A DNA stretch of 64,000 bases from positions 496,001 to 560,000 of the forward strand of contig NZ_CP102251.1 in the NCBI RefSeq assembly GCF_025145285.1, given 5' to 3'. Shown one piece after another: positions 1-8,213 of the stretch. The DNA comes from Alistipes onderdonkii. GTDB taxonomy: Bacteria > Bacteroidota > Bacteroidia > Bacteroidales > Rikenellaceae. Positions within the stretch are counted from its first letter, which is position 1; each line of letters begins with the position of its first letter. Below the pieces are notes generated by a model, which made no database searches, was not told where the DNA came from, and saw only the letters and a program-made list of their open reading frames with translations. A program made the translations under genes and the position numbers.

Positions 1-1543
1 CTTCTCCGAAGACCCGCAGGCCGACATCGCGGCCGGGCGGATCGACCAGATCGCCACGGAAGGCGCCGCAGGCTACGATGCCGGACAATGGTTCTCGACC
101 GACACGGGGGCGGGTGCCGCCGGGCGCTTCAAGTTCGTGCTCGACTGGACAAATACCGACAGCCCGACGGTGACCGTTACCGAAACGACCGACGCCGCGG
201 ATGCGGACAATACGCAGGGCGGCGCGGACGACAAATACCTCTATTTCGGCAACGGCACGAGCAAACGCTTCTACGCCAGGGGCGGCAACAGTTACGAACT
301 GACGCTCGACTTCGATTCCGACTGGGGATTCCTCGTCCGCACCTCGACCACGTCGTGGGCCGCAGGCACCAAATACGGCGCCCCGGACAACCGGACGATC
401 ATCCGGTTCGGGGAGCCCTTCACCCTGATGTCGAACCGCTCGGCCGACCCGGCCAACGTGCAGTTCTCGCTGCCGACGATGTACCATTCGCACTTCTGGA
501 CGGCGGCATTCGCCGACCTCAACTACGGCAAGGCCGCCCAGGCCGAGCAGTCCGGGGCGTTCAAGGCCGTCACCGAAGCGGCCGACAAGTGGGTACGCAT
601 GGGCGTGGACGGGTTCCGCCTCGATGCCGTGAAGCACATCTACCACAACGCCTACAACGACGAGAACCCCACGTTCCTCAAGAAATTCTACGACCGCATG
701 AACGAGAGCTACAAGGCCGCCGGCGGAGAGGGCGATTTCTACATGGTGGGCGAGATGCTCGACGAAGCGGACAAGGCGGCACCCTATTACCGGGGGCTGC
801 CGGCGCTGTTCGAATTCACGTTCTGGTACAAGCTCAAATGGGCGCTGCAAAACGGCATCGGATGCTATTTCGTCAAGGACATCCTCGACGTGCAGCCCCT
901 CTACGCACAGTACCGCAGCGATTATATCGAAGCCACGAAACTTTCGAACCACGACGAGGATCGCACGGGCTCCGACCTGGAGCAGTCCGCCGAAAAGATG
1001 AAGGTGGCGGCCGCCGTGCTGCTCACGGCGCAGGGCGCACCCTACATTTACCAGGGCGAAGAGCTCGGGTACTGGGGCACCAAATCCAACGGCGACGAAT
1101 ATGTCCGCACCCCGATCCTGTGGGACAAGGCGGGCAACGAACTGGCTTCGGGAAGCCTCTCGGGCAAGATCGACATGCAGATGCTGACCCCGGCGATCTC
1201 GGTCGAGGCACAGGCCGACGACGACGGTTCGCTGCTCAACCTCTACCGCACGTTCGCCCGGCTGCGCAACACCTACCCCGTGCTGGCGCAGGGCAAGATG
1301 GTCAAACACCCGGTCTACAACGACGGCAACACCTCGCAGCAATCCATCGCAGCCTGGTACCGCGAGCTGGACGGCGAACGGATGCTCGTCGTGCACAACT
1401 TCGGCCGGGAGGAGCAGATACTGACCCTTACCGACCAACCGGACAAGGCCGTAGGCGTCTCAGGTGAAGTGAAACTTCAGCGCGGCGACGCTTCGTCGAA
1501 ACTGCTCATGGGCGCCTGGTCGTCGGTGGTATTCACGCTCTAA
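1..1543 (+). CDS. susG: SusG-type surface alpha-amylase, GH13, 5' end outside window
   Basis: Endo-acting starch hydrolase expected on the outer surface, cutting alpha-1,4 glucan into oligosaccharides for SusC/D uptake. The reading frame is open from base 2, so the signal peptide and first part of the barrel lie upstream. The nucleophile Asp is in GFRLDAVKH (623-625), the acid/base Glu in MVGEMLDEAD (752-754) and the third Asp in LSNHDEDR (953-955). Between the B domain and the catalytic core sits a beta-rich insert (about bases 85-465, with YLYFGNGTSKRFY and WGFLVRTSTTSW) that I recognise as the starch-binding CBM58 module characteristic of Bacteroides SusG. The C-terminus VVHNFG...SSVVFTL is the usual GH13 beta-sandwich. 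The next gene starts 10 nt downstream. Identity is strong; only the N-terminus is missing. Confidence 0.93.
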   Translation, partial: FSEDPQADIAAGRIDQIATEGAAGYDAGQWFSTDTGAGAAGRFKFVLDWTNTDSPTVTVTETTDAADADNTQGGADDKYLYFGNGTSKRFYARGGNSYELTLDFDSDWGFLVRTSTTSWAAGTKYGAPDNRTIIRFGEPFTLMSNRSADPANVQFSLPTMYHSHFWTAAFADLNYGKAAQAEQSGAFKAVTEAADKWVRMGVDGFRLDAVKHIYHNAYNDENPTFLKKFYDRMNESYKAAGGEGDFYMVGEMLDEADKAAPYYRGLPALFEFTFWYKLKWALQNGIGCYFVKDILDVQPLYAQYRSDYIEATKLSNHDEDRTGSDLEQSAEKMKVAAAVLLTAQGAPYIYQGEELGYWGTKSNGDEYVRTPILWDKAGNELASGSLSGKIDMQMLTPAISVEAQADDDGSLLNLYRTFARLRNTYPVLAQGKMVKHPVYNDGNTSQQSIAAWYRELDGERMLVVHNFGREEQILTLTDQPDKAVGVSGEVKLQRGDASSKLLMGAWSSVVFTL

Positions 1544-1553
1544 ACGACACGCC

Positions 1554-2891
1554 ATGAAACACTTGCCCGCATTACTTCTCGCAATGGTACTGGTTGCCTG
1601 CGGCACACGGCCGCAGCAACCGGCCGCCCACCCCGACTGGAGTTACAACTCGGTCGTCTACGAAATGAACGTGCGCCAGTACACCCCCGAAGGGACGCTG
1701 GCGGCGGCCGCACGCCACCTGCCCCGGCTCAGAGAACTGGGCGTGGACGTCGTCTGGCTGATGCCCGTCTACCCCATCGGCATCAAGGAGCGCAAGGGAA
1801 CCCTCGGCTCGTACTACGCCATCTCCGACTACGAAGCCGTCAACCCCGAATTCGGCACGCTGGAGGATTTCGACCGGTTCCTGGCCGAAGCCCACAGACT
1901 CGGGCTGCGCGTGATCCTGGACTGGGTGGCCAACCACACCTCGCCCGATGCCCGCTGGATCGAGGAGCGCCCGGCCGACTGGTATGTACGTGACTCGCTG
2001 GGCAACACCATCGTGCAGTACGACTGGACGGACATCGCCAAGCTCGACTACGGCAACGCGGACATGCGTGCCGCAATGGCGGCCGCCATGCGTTTCTGGC
2101 TCGACCGCGGCATCGACGGATTCCGCTGCGACATGGCGTGCGAGGTACCCATCGACTTCTGGCAGCAGACGCTGCCCGCACTGCGGAAGGAGTACCCCGG
2201 CATCTACCTGCTCGCCGAGGGCGAAGCCCCCGCATTGCACGACGGGGCGTTCGACGCCTCGTATGCGTGGGAGCTGCACCACCTGCTGAACGACATCGCA
2301 CAGGGACGGAAAAGCGCCGCAGACCTGCGTGCCTACGTCGCCAGGGATGCCGCTGCCATGCCGCGCGAGGCGTTCCGCCTGATGTTCACCTCGAACCACG
2401 ACGAAAACTCGTGGGCCGGGACGGAATTCGAGCGCATGGGCGACGCGGCACGCGTGATGGCGTTGCTGACCTTCACGCTGCCCAACGGGCAGCCGCTCGT
2501 CTATACCGGACAGGAGATGGGGTTCGACCACCGCTTCGAGTTCTTCGAGAAAGACCCCGTCCCCGCGTGGGAACGCAACGGATTTACGGATTTCTACGCC
2601 GCCCTGATCCGGCTGCGCCACGAGAACCCGGCGCTCGCGGCCGGGGAACGCGGCGGGCAGGCCGCATACCCGCTCGGCGAACGAACACCCGACGGCCTGA
2701 TGCTGTTTTCCCGTACGGCCGGCGGCAACGAGGTGACAGTCGCTGCGAACCTCAGTGCGGAGGAGGTCGCATTTGACCTGCCGTTCGAGGGCTCGCGCCG
2801 CGAGTTCTTCACCGGGAAGGAATACACGGGCGGCACCCGCACCGTGCTTCCCGCATGGCAGTGGCTGGTCTTCGCACAAGACAGGAGATAA
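1554..2891 (+). CDS. GH13 alpha-amylase-family lipoprotein
   Basis: A 445-aa GH13 enzyme. The N-terminus ends in a lipobox (LVAC, Cys16), so it is a lipoprotein, probably on the periplasmic or outer face of the outer membrane. The barrel begins with VVYEMNVRQYTPEG. The catalytic residues are Asp193 in GFRCDMA, Glu222 in LLAEGEA and Asp283 in TSNHDEN. The protein is short for the family and lacks carbohydrate-binding modules. It lies 10 nt after susG and precedes the SusA-like gene, so it belongs to the starch locus. It does not correspond to any gene of the classical Bacteroides susA-G set, and its exact product (amylase, maltogenic enzyme or alpha-glucosidase) cannot be told from sequence alone. 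Confidence 0.9.
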   Translation: MKHLPALLLAMVLVACGTRPQQPAAHPDWSYNSVVYEMNVRQYTPEGTLAAAARHLPRLRELGVDVVWLMPVYPIGIKERKGTLGSYYAISDYEAVNPEFGTLEDFDRFLAEAHRLGLRVILDWVANHTSPDARWIEERPADWYVRDSLGNTIVQYDWTDIAKLDYGNADMRAAMAAAMRFWLDRGIDGFRCDMACEVPIDFWQQTLPALRKEYPGIYLLAEGEAPALHDGAFDASYAWELHHLLNDIAQGRKSAADLRAYVARDAAAMPREAFRLMFTSNHDENSWAGTEFERMGDAARVMALLTFTLPNGQPLVYTGQEMGFDHRFEFFEKDPVPAWERNGFTDFYAALIRLRHENPALAAGERGGQAAYPLGERTPDGLMLFSRTAGGNEVTVAANLSAEEVAFDLPFEGSRREFFTGKEYTGGTRTVLPAWQWLVFAQDRR

Positions 2892-2985
2892 AAGTTGCGG
2901 ACATGCGCCGGGGATGCGCGGAAACAGCGCCGGGAAACCGCCGGGAACCCGATAGAACCCGACGGGAATAGACAGTAAACCATCC

Positions 2986-3023
2986 GAGAAGCATAGGGAT
3001 GCGCACGAGAAGCACAGGGATGC
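2986..3023 (+). repeat. Tandem direct repeat, 17 bp with 21-bp period, upstream of the susA-like gene
   Basis: GAGAAGCATAGGGATGC at 2986-3002 recurs with one mismatch at 3007-3023. The start-to-start spacing is 21 bp, two helical turns, which suits a dimeric activator binding one face of DNA. The repeat sits about 40-77 bp upstream of the candidate -7 box of the next gene. A SusR-type operator is the inference; no regulator gene is visible in the window. Confidence 0.5.
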
Positions 3024-3062
3024 CCCGGGCGAAACGGGAATCGCTGGAAACCGATTTTTTGC

Positions 3063-3070
3063 TAACTTTA
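3063..3070 (+). promoter_or_regulatory. Candidate -7 box for the susA-like/susB transcript
   Basis: TAACTTTA matches the Bacteroidota TAnnTTTG -7 consensus in 7 of 8 positions and lies 30 nt before the ATG at 3100. No good TTTG -33 element is present 19-21 nt upstream. A weak -33 would fit a promoter that depends on an activator bound at the direct repeat. Confidence 0.4.
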
Positions 3071-3099
3071 CAAACGACGATATTTTGAACCGATTTTTC

Positions 3100-4977
3100 A
3101 TGACACTCGCAGCAGCCGGACTGCTCTCCTGCACAGGGACAGGACAGTCCGCATTCGACCCCGCCTCGGTGGCAGACGCCTCGGGCGAGGTTACCCGCGT
3201 CGAACCCCACTCGTGGTGGACGGGAATGCAGACCCCGCTCCAGTTGCTCGTCAACGGGGCCGGCATCGCGGCATACGACATCCGCATCGAAGGCGGACAG
3301 GGCGTCGGGGTGAAGGCCCGCCACAAAGCCGACAGTCCCAATTACCTATTCGTGGACGTGGAGGTGAAACCCGACGCGGAGCCGGGCACCTACCACCTCG
3401 TATTCTCGCAGGGGGAACGGCAGTTCAAGGTTCCCTATGAGATCGCGGCACGCGCCGAAGGCTCGGCCGCACGCAGGAGTTTCACCACGGCCGACATGAT
3501 CTACCTCCTGATGCCCGACCGCTTCGCCAACGGCGATGCGTCGAACGACTCGACACCCCACACGCGGGAGCGCGCCGACCGCAGCGCCTTCTTCGGCCGC
3601 CACGGGGGCGACCTGCAGGGGATGATCGACCACCTGGATTACATCGCAGGGCTGGGCGCCACGGCCGTATGGCCCACGCCGCTGCTGCTGGACGACGAAC
3701 CCGAAGGTTCGTATCACGGCTACGCCTGCGGCGACTACTACCGCATAGACCCCCGGTTCGGCTCGAACGAACTGTATAGGGAGTTCGTCGGCAAAGCCCA
3801 CGAGCACGGGCTGAAGGTGATTATGGACATCGTCACCAACCACTGCGGCACGGGCCACTGGTGGATGAAAGACCTGCCTTTCAGAGACTGGATACACCAG
3901 TTCCCCGAATACACCGGGACGAACGTCTGCTTCTCGACGAACATGGATCCCAACGCTTCGCGCTACGACCTCGACCTGCAGGAGAGCGGCTGGTTCGTGC
4001 CGTCGATGCCCGACATGAACCTCGACAATCCCTACGTGCTGCAATATTTCAAGCAATGGGCCGTGTGGTGGATCGAGTATGCCGGCCTGGACGGGTTCCG
4101 CGTCGACACCTACCCCTACAACGAGAAGGTGCCGATGAGCGAGTGGTGCGCGGCCGTACGCAGGGAATACCCCGATTTCAACATCGTGGGCGAATGCTGG
4201 ACGTCGTCGATCCCGCAACTGGCATACTGGCAGGGCGGCAATCCCAACAAGGACGGCTTCGACTCGCACCTGCCGTCGATCATGGATTTCCCGCTGCAGG
4301 AGGCCATCTGCCGGGCGCTGCCCACCGACTCGCTCCGCTGGGGCGAGGGCATGACGCGCGTCTACGACTGCCTGTCGCACGATTTCGTCTACCATGACCT
4401 GTCGAAAATGATGATCTTCGTCGCCAACCACGACACCGACCGCATCGGCGACATCGTACGCGGGAACCCCGACCGGCTGAAACTCTCGATGGCGATGCTG
4501 GCCACGATGCGCGGCATCCCGCAGATATTCTCGGGCGACGAGATGATGTTCACCTCGAAAGACCTCTCGCAGGGACACGGCGGGCTGCGCGTGGATTTCC
4601 CCGGCGGCTGGGAGGGCGACGCGGTGAACCTGTTCGACCCGGCGCAGCGCGATGCCGTACAGGCGGGGCTCTTCGACTACACGCAGCGGCTCTTCCAATG
4701 GCGCAAGTCGAAGCCCGTGATCCACAACGGCCGCACGATGCACTTCCTCTCGCGCGACAACACCTACGCCTATTTCCGTTATGACGACACCGACGCGGTA
4801 TTCGTCTTCATCAACAACTCGCGGGGCAAGAAACAGGTGCCGTGGTCGCACTATGCCGAGATCGCCTCGGGGCTGAGCGACGGGCGCAACGTCCTGACGG
4901 GCGAAGCCACGAAGGTGGACGATACCACCACGGTCGGCCCGCGGCAGGCGCTGATCGTAGAATTCAAACGTAAATAA
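3100..4977 (+). CDS. susA: SusA-type neopullulanase/cyclomaltodextrinase, GH13
   Basis: Periplasmic enzyme that degrades malto-oligosaccharides, cyclodextrins or pullulan fragments to smaller sugars. About 625 aa. An N-terminal secretion signal (MTLAAAGLLSC) is followed by an Ig-like domain (about residues 25-120) of the kind found at the N-terminus of cyclomaltodextrinases, then the barrel beginning at MIYLLMPDRFANGD. Catalytic residues are Asp about 336 in GFRVDTYPY, Glu about 365 in IVGECWTSS and Asp about 445 in ANHDTDR. I chose ATG 3100. An in-frame TTG at 3085 would add five residues (MNRFF) but is a poorer start. The signal contains Cys at the LLSC position, so a lipoprotein is possible. 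susB follows after 12 nt. Confidence 0.88.
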   Translation: MTLAAAGLLSCTGTGQSAFDPASVADASGEVTRVEPHSWWTGMQTPLQLLVNGAGIAAYDIRIEGGQGVGVKARHKADSPNYLFVDVEVKPDAEPGTYHLVFSQGERQFKVPYEIAARAEGSAARRSFTTADMIYLLMPDRFANGDASNDSTPHTRERADRSAFFGRHGGDLQGMIDHLDYIAGLGATAVWPTPLLLDDEPEGSYHGYACGDYYRIDPRFGSNELYREFVGKAHEHGLKVIMDIVTNHCGTGHWWMKDLPFRDWIHQFPEYTGTNVCFSTNMDPNASRYDLDLQESGWFVPSMPDMNLDNPYVLQYFKQWAVWWIEYAGLDGFRVDTYPYNEKVPMSEWCAAVRREYPDFNIVGECWTSSIPQLAYWQGGNPNKDGFDSHLPSIMDFPLQEAICRALPTDSLRWGEGMTRVYDCLSHDFVYHDLSKMMIFVANHDTDRIGDIVRGNPDRLKLSMAMLATMRGIPQIFSGDEMMFTSKDLSQGHGGLRVDFPGGWEGDAVNLFDPAQRDAVQAGLFDYTQRLFQWRKSKPVIHNGRTMHFLSRDNTYAYFRYDDTDAVFVFINNSRGKKQVPWSHYAEIASGLSDGRNVLTGEATKVDDTTTVGPRQALIVEFKRK

Positions 4978-4989
4978 CAAGACCGAACC

Positions 4990-7185
4990 ATGAAGAAAAT
5001 ATTTTTATATATCTCTGCGCTGCTGGCCGGTGCAGCCTGCACGGCACAGGAGACGCTCCTCTCGCCCGACGGCCGCCTCCGCCTGGAGTTCAGCCTGGCG
5101 GACGGAGGCCGCCCCACCTATACGCTCGATTACAAGGAGCGCCCCGTGATCCTGCCCAGCGGCATGGGGCTCGAACTGCGCGGCGAAGCCCCGAAGCTGG
5201 AATTCGGGGCTGAAATCCGCAAGGGCGAACCAGGGCGCCCGGTATCGCTCTACGACGGGTTCACCCTCGGGCAGGTGGCCCGCAGCGAGTCCGACCAGAC
5301 ATGGCGTCCCGTATGGGGCGAGCAGGCCGAGATCCGCGACCGCTATAACGAAATGGCCGTCACGCTGCGGCAGGCCGCGACAGGCCGCGACATGACGATC
5401 CGCTTCCGGCTCTACGACGACGGGCTCGGATTCCGCTACGAATTCCCCGAACAGGAGTCGCTGACCTATTTCGTCATCGGCGAGGAGAAAACACAGTTCG
5501 CCATGACGGGCGACCACACGGCGTTCTGGATCCCGGGCGACTACGACACGCAGGAGTACGACTACACCGAATCGAAACTCTCGCAGATACGGGAGCTGAT
5601 GCCCGGCGCCATCACGCCCAACTCGTCGCAGACGCCCTTCTCGCCCACGGGCGTACAGACGGCCCTGCAGATGAAGAGCGACGACGGGCTCTACATCAAC
5701 ATCCACGAAGCGGCGCTGGTCGACTATGCGTGCATGCACCTCGACCTGGACGACCGGAATTTCATCTTCACCTCGCACCTTACGCCCGACGCACAGGGGT
5801 GGAAAGGCTACATGCAGGCGCCCTGCCATACCCCGTGGCGCACGGTGACGGTCTCGGACGACGCCCGCGACATCCTCGCCTCGAAGCTGATCCTGAACCT
5901 CAACGAGCCGTGCGCCTATGACGACACCTCGTGGATCAAGCCCGTGAAATACATGGGCGTATGGTGGGAAATGATCACCGGCAAGAGCGACTGGGCCTAT
6001 ACGCGCGACGTGCCGTCGGTACAGCTCGGCGTGACGGATTACGCCCGATGCAGGCCCAGCGGCCGCCACGGCGCCGAGAACGAGAACGTGAAGCGGTACA
6101 TCGACTTCGCGGCGGCACACGGGTTCGACCAGCTGCTCGTCGAAGGCTGGAACGTCGGCTGGGAGGACTGGTTCGGGCACACGAAGGATTACGTCTTCGA
6201 TTTCGTGACCCCCTACCCCGATTTCGACATCGCCGCACTGAACGAATATGCGCACGGGAAAGGCATCCGGCTGATGATGCACCATGAAACGTCGGCTTCG
6301 GTGCGCAACTACGAACGCCACATGGAAGCGGCCTACCGCCTGATGGACAAATACGGGTACAACTCGGTCAAGAGCGGGTACGTGGGCGACATCCTGCCCC
6401 GCGGCGAGCACCATTACGGGCAGTGGATGAACAACCACTACCTCTATGCCGTCCGCCGGGCCGCCGACCACAAGATCATGGTCAACGCCCACGAGGCGGT
6501 GCGCCCGACGGGCCTCTGCCGCACCTACCCCAACCTGATCGGCAACGAGTCGGCACGCGGCACGGAGTACCAGGCGTTCGGCGGCTCGAAGCCCCACCAT
6601 GTGACGATCCTGCCCTTCACGCGCCTGCAGGGCGGCCCGATGGACTACACGCCCGGCATCTTCGTGATGGACGTCGCGGAGGTCAACCCCGGCAACCACT
6701 CGCACGTCAACGCGACGCTCGCCAACCAGCTGGCGTTGTACGTGACGATGTACTCGCCGCTGCAGATGGCGGCAGACCTGCCCGAGCACTATGAGAAATA
6801 CATGGATGCGTTCCGTTTCATCGAGGACGTCGCACTCGACTGGGAAGAGAGCCGCTACCTGTTGGCCGAACCGGGCGACTACATCGTCGTGGCGCGCAAG
6901 GCCAAAGGCACGGGCGCGTGGTTCGTGGGCGGCGTGACGGACGAGAACCGACGTACGGTGACGCTCCCGTTCGACTACCTCGATCCCGGCAAGGAGTACG
7001 TGGCGACACTCTACGCCGATGCCCCCGATGCCGATTACCAGACCAATCCGCAGGCGTATGTCATCCGCACCGGGAAGGTCGGACAACGCACGGAACTCGA
7101 CGTGGAGATGGCGCGCGGCGGCGGCTTTGCAATCTCCATACGCGAGGCTACCGACGCAGACCGCAAACTCCGCAGGCTGAAATAA
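4990..7185 (+). CDS. susB: SusB alpha-glucosidase, GH97
   Basis: Inverting alpha-glucosidase that releases glucose from imported maltodextrins in the periplasm. 731 aa, the normal GH97 length. A signal peptide ends near residue 20 (AACTAQ), followed by an N-terminal beta-sandwich, the barrel from about residue 310 (VKYMGVWWEM) and a C-terminal beta domain. Glu433 (MHHETS), Glu502 (NAHEAV) and Glu526 (RGTEY) align in spacing with the calcium-linked base pair and the general acid known for Bacteroides SusB. It sits 12 nt behind the SusA-like gene, as in the Bacteroides susAB pair, and is followed by a terminator. Confidence in family and function is high. Confidence 0.95.
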   Translation: MKKIFLYISALLAGAACTAQETLLSPDGRLRLEFSLADGGRPTYTLDYKERPVILPSGMGLELRGEAPKLEFGAEIRKGEPGRPVSLYDGFTLGQVARSESDQTWRPVWGEQAEIRDRYNEMAVTLRQAATGRDMTIRFRLYDDGLGFRYEFPEQESLTYFVIGEEKTQFAMTGDHTAFWIPGDYDTQEYDYTESKLSQIRELMPGAITPNSSQTPFSPTGVQTALQMKSDDGLYINIHEAALVDYACMHLDLDDRNFIFTSHLTPDAQGWKGYMQAPCHTPWRTVTVSDDARDILASKLILNLNEPCAYDDTSWIKPVKYMGVWWEMITGKSDWAYTRDVPSVQLGVTDYARCRPSGRHGAENENVKRYIDFAAAHGFDQLLVEGWNVGWEDWFGHTKDYVFDFVTPYPDFDIAALNEYAHGKGIRLMMHHETSASVRNYERHMEAAYRLMDKYGYNSVKSGYVGDILPRGEHHYGQWMNNHYLYAVRRAADHKIMVNAHEAVRPTGLCRTYPNLIGNESARGTEYQAFGGSKPHHVTILPFTRLQGGPMDYTPGIFVMDVAEVNPGNHSHVNATLANQLALYVTMYSPLQMAADLPEHYEKYMDAFRFIEDVALDWEESRYLLAEPGDYIVVARKAKGTGAWFVGGVTDENRRTVTLPFDYLDPGKEYVATLYADAPDADYQTNPQAYVIRTGKVGQRTELDVEMARGGGFAISIREATDADRKLRRLK

Positions 7186-7370
7186 CGGGAAATGCCGTGC
7201 GGACGGCAATCATGCCGGGGCCCACACAGCCGGCGCCGGCGCTGAACCCGTACCCCGGCACGGCCGCGGACGGCAGCAGACCGTCCGGCCTCCACTGCCA
7301 GCCGGCATGCGGCACTCGGCAATGTCCGGCAACGGAATGCCCGTACAGCCCCCCCCTCAAAAAATCCTTT

Positions 7371-7402
7371 GCCCCTTGTTCCATAGGAACAGGGGCTTTT
7401 TT
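7371..7402 (+). terminator. Intrinsic terminator after the sus genes
   Basis: GCCCC-TT-GTTCC pairs with GGAAC-A-GGGGC across a three-base loop (7371-7395) and is followed by TTTTTTT. It ends the susB transcript. The rest of the 289-bp gap between susB and the next gene holds a C8 run near 7349-7356 and no convincing ORF. Confidence 0.8.
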
Positions 7403-7426
7403 ATGCGTATTTTTAAATTATTTTGC

Positions 7427-7434
7427 TATTTTTG
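7427..7434 (+). promoter_or_regulatory. Candidate promoter -7 box for the MazG-like/OPT/pepT/nadE operon
   Basis: TATTTTTG is an exact TAnnTTTG match 41 nt upstream of the start at 7475, just after the sus terminator. The -33 region is weak. Confidence 0.55.
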
Positions 7435-7474
7435 CCCTCGGTAGCACCCAATATTCACGCTCAAAATCAAAACC

Positions 7475-7801
7475 ATGACACTCAACGAATACCAGCAGCA
7501 CGCACTCGAAACGGCAATCTATCCCGAAAATCGTCGCATCATCTACCCCACGCTCGGGCTTACGGGCGAGGCGGGCGAAGTGGCCGACAAGGTCAAAAAG
7601 GTCATCCGCGACGCCCACGAGGAGTTCACGGACGAGAAGCGGCTGGAGATCGTCAAGGAGATCGGCGACGTATTGTGGTACTGCGCGACGCTCGCCCGCG
7701 ACCTGGGGTACGAACTGGACGACGTGGCGCAGATGAACGTCGACAAACTCCGCTCGCGCATGCAACGCCACATCATCTCGGGCAGCGGCGACAACCGCTA
7801 A
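7475..7801 (+). CDS. MazG-like nucleotide pyrophosphohydrolase
   Basis: Small all-alpha NTP pyrophosphohydrolase of 108 aa, expected to hydrolyse non-canonical or excess nucleoside triphosphates to the monophosphate and PPi in the cytoplasm. It shows the two-part metal-binding signature of the MazG superfamily: GEAGEVADKVKK (residues about 32-43) and EIGDVLWY (about 63-70), giving the E-x-x-E and E-x-x-D pattern on two helices. The length matches single-domain MazG-like proteins rather than two-domain E. coli MazG. It is the first gene of a run of closely spaced + strand genes; the next starts 4 nt later. The true substrate is unknown. Confidence 0.85.
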   Translation: MTLNEYQQHALETAIYPENRRIIYPTLGLTGEAGEVADKVKKVIRDAHEEFTDEKRLEIVKEIGDVLWYCATLARDLGYELDDVAQMNVDKLRSRMQRHIISGSGDNR

Positions 7802-7805
7802 GGAC

Positions 7806-8213
7806 ATGGAAGATTATATCTTACGGGAGATCAACAGGATCGGGGAGCTGATCGCCGCCCTGATGGCCAAAATCGGGCTGATGAGACAATCGGCCTCCCC
7901 GGAGCAGATACGGACGACGGCCAAGACGGAGCTGGCCGAGAAACTGGACATCGACATCGACACGTTGCTGGATGAGGCGGATTTCATCGGCCGGCTTACG
8001 GACGAATACGGGTTCGGCGACCAGGAACTGGACAAGTTCGCCGAACTGCTCTTCGACATGGTGGCCGCATCGGAGCAGCACGCGGAACGGCTGCGCCTCG
8101 CGGCTGCCGTCGGCGCGATATACAGTTATCTCGACGCAAAGAAAGCCCCGGCGTCGCTGAACCGCTACTACATTCTCAAAGACCTGGACAAGTACATCAA
8201 AGAACCTCAATAA
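7806..8213 (+). CDS. Conserved-looking helical protein of unknown function, 135 aa
   Basis: I do not recognise this family. The protein is cytoplasmic (no signal or membrane segment), acidic and predicted mostly helical, with heptad-like leucine spacing in its first half (EINRIGELIAALMAKIG, then DIDTLLDEADFIGRL). The C-terminal half (about 85-130, HAERLRLAAAVGAIYSYLD...YILKDLDKYI) resembles a tetratricopeptide-like helical pair, but no repeat can be demonstrated. Its ATG lies 4 nt after the MazG-like gene, and its stop directly abuts the ATG of the OPT transporter (TAAATG), so the three are almost certainly cotranscribed. Codon use is like the neighbours. Confidence 0.8.
   Translation: MEDYILREINRIGELIAALMAKIGLMRQSASPEQIRTTAKTELAEKLDIDIDTLLDEADFIGRLTDEYGFGDQELDKFAELLFDMVAASEQHAERLRLAAAVGAIYSYLDAKKAPASLNRYYILKDLDKYIKEPQ

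Noticed and set aside
2986..3023. CRISPR-like direct repeats
   Set aside because: Only two copies with a 4-bp gap and no spacers; a regulatory repeat is more likely.
3085..3099. TTG start five codons upstream of the susA-like ATG
   Set aside because: The ATG at 3100 gives a normal signal peptide and better spacing; the TTG adds MNRFF only.
5005..7209. Long minus-strand ORF opposite susB, and similar long ORFs opposite purL, asnS, purH and the GH92 genes
   Set aside because: These are shadows produced by GC-rich codon use; their translations are His/Arg/Val-rich with no domains.
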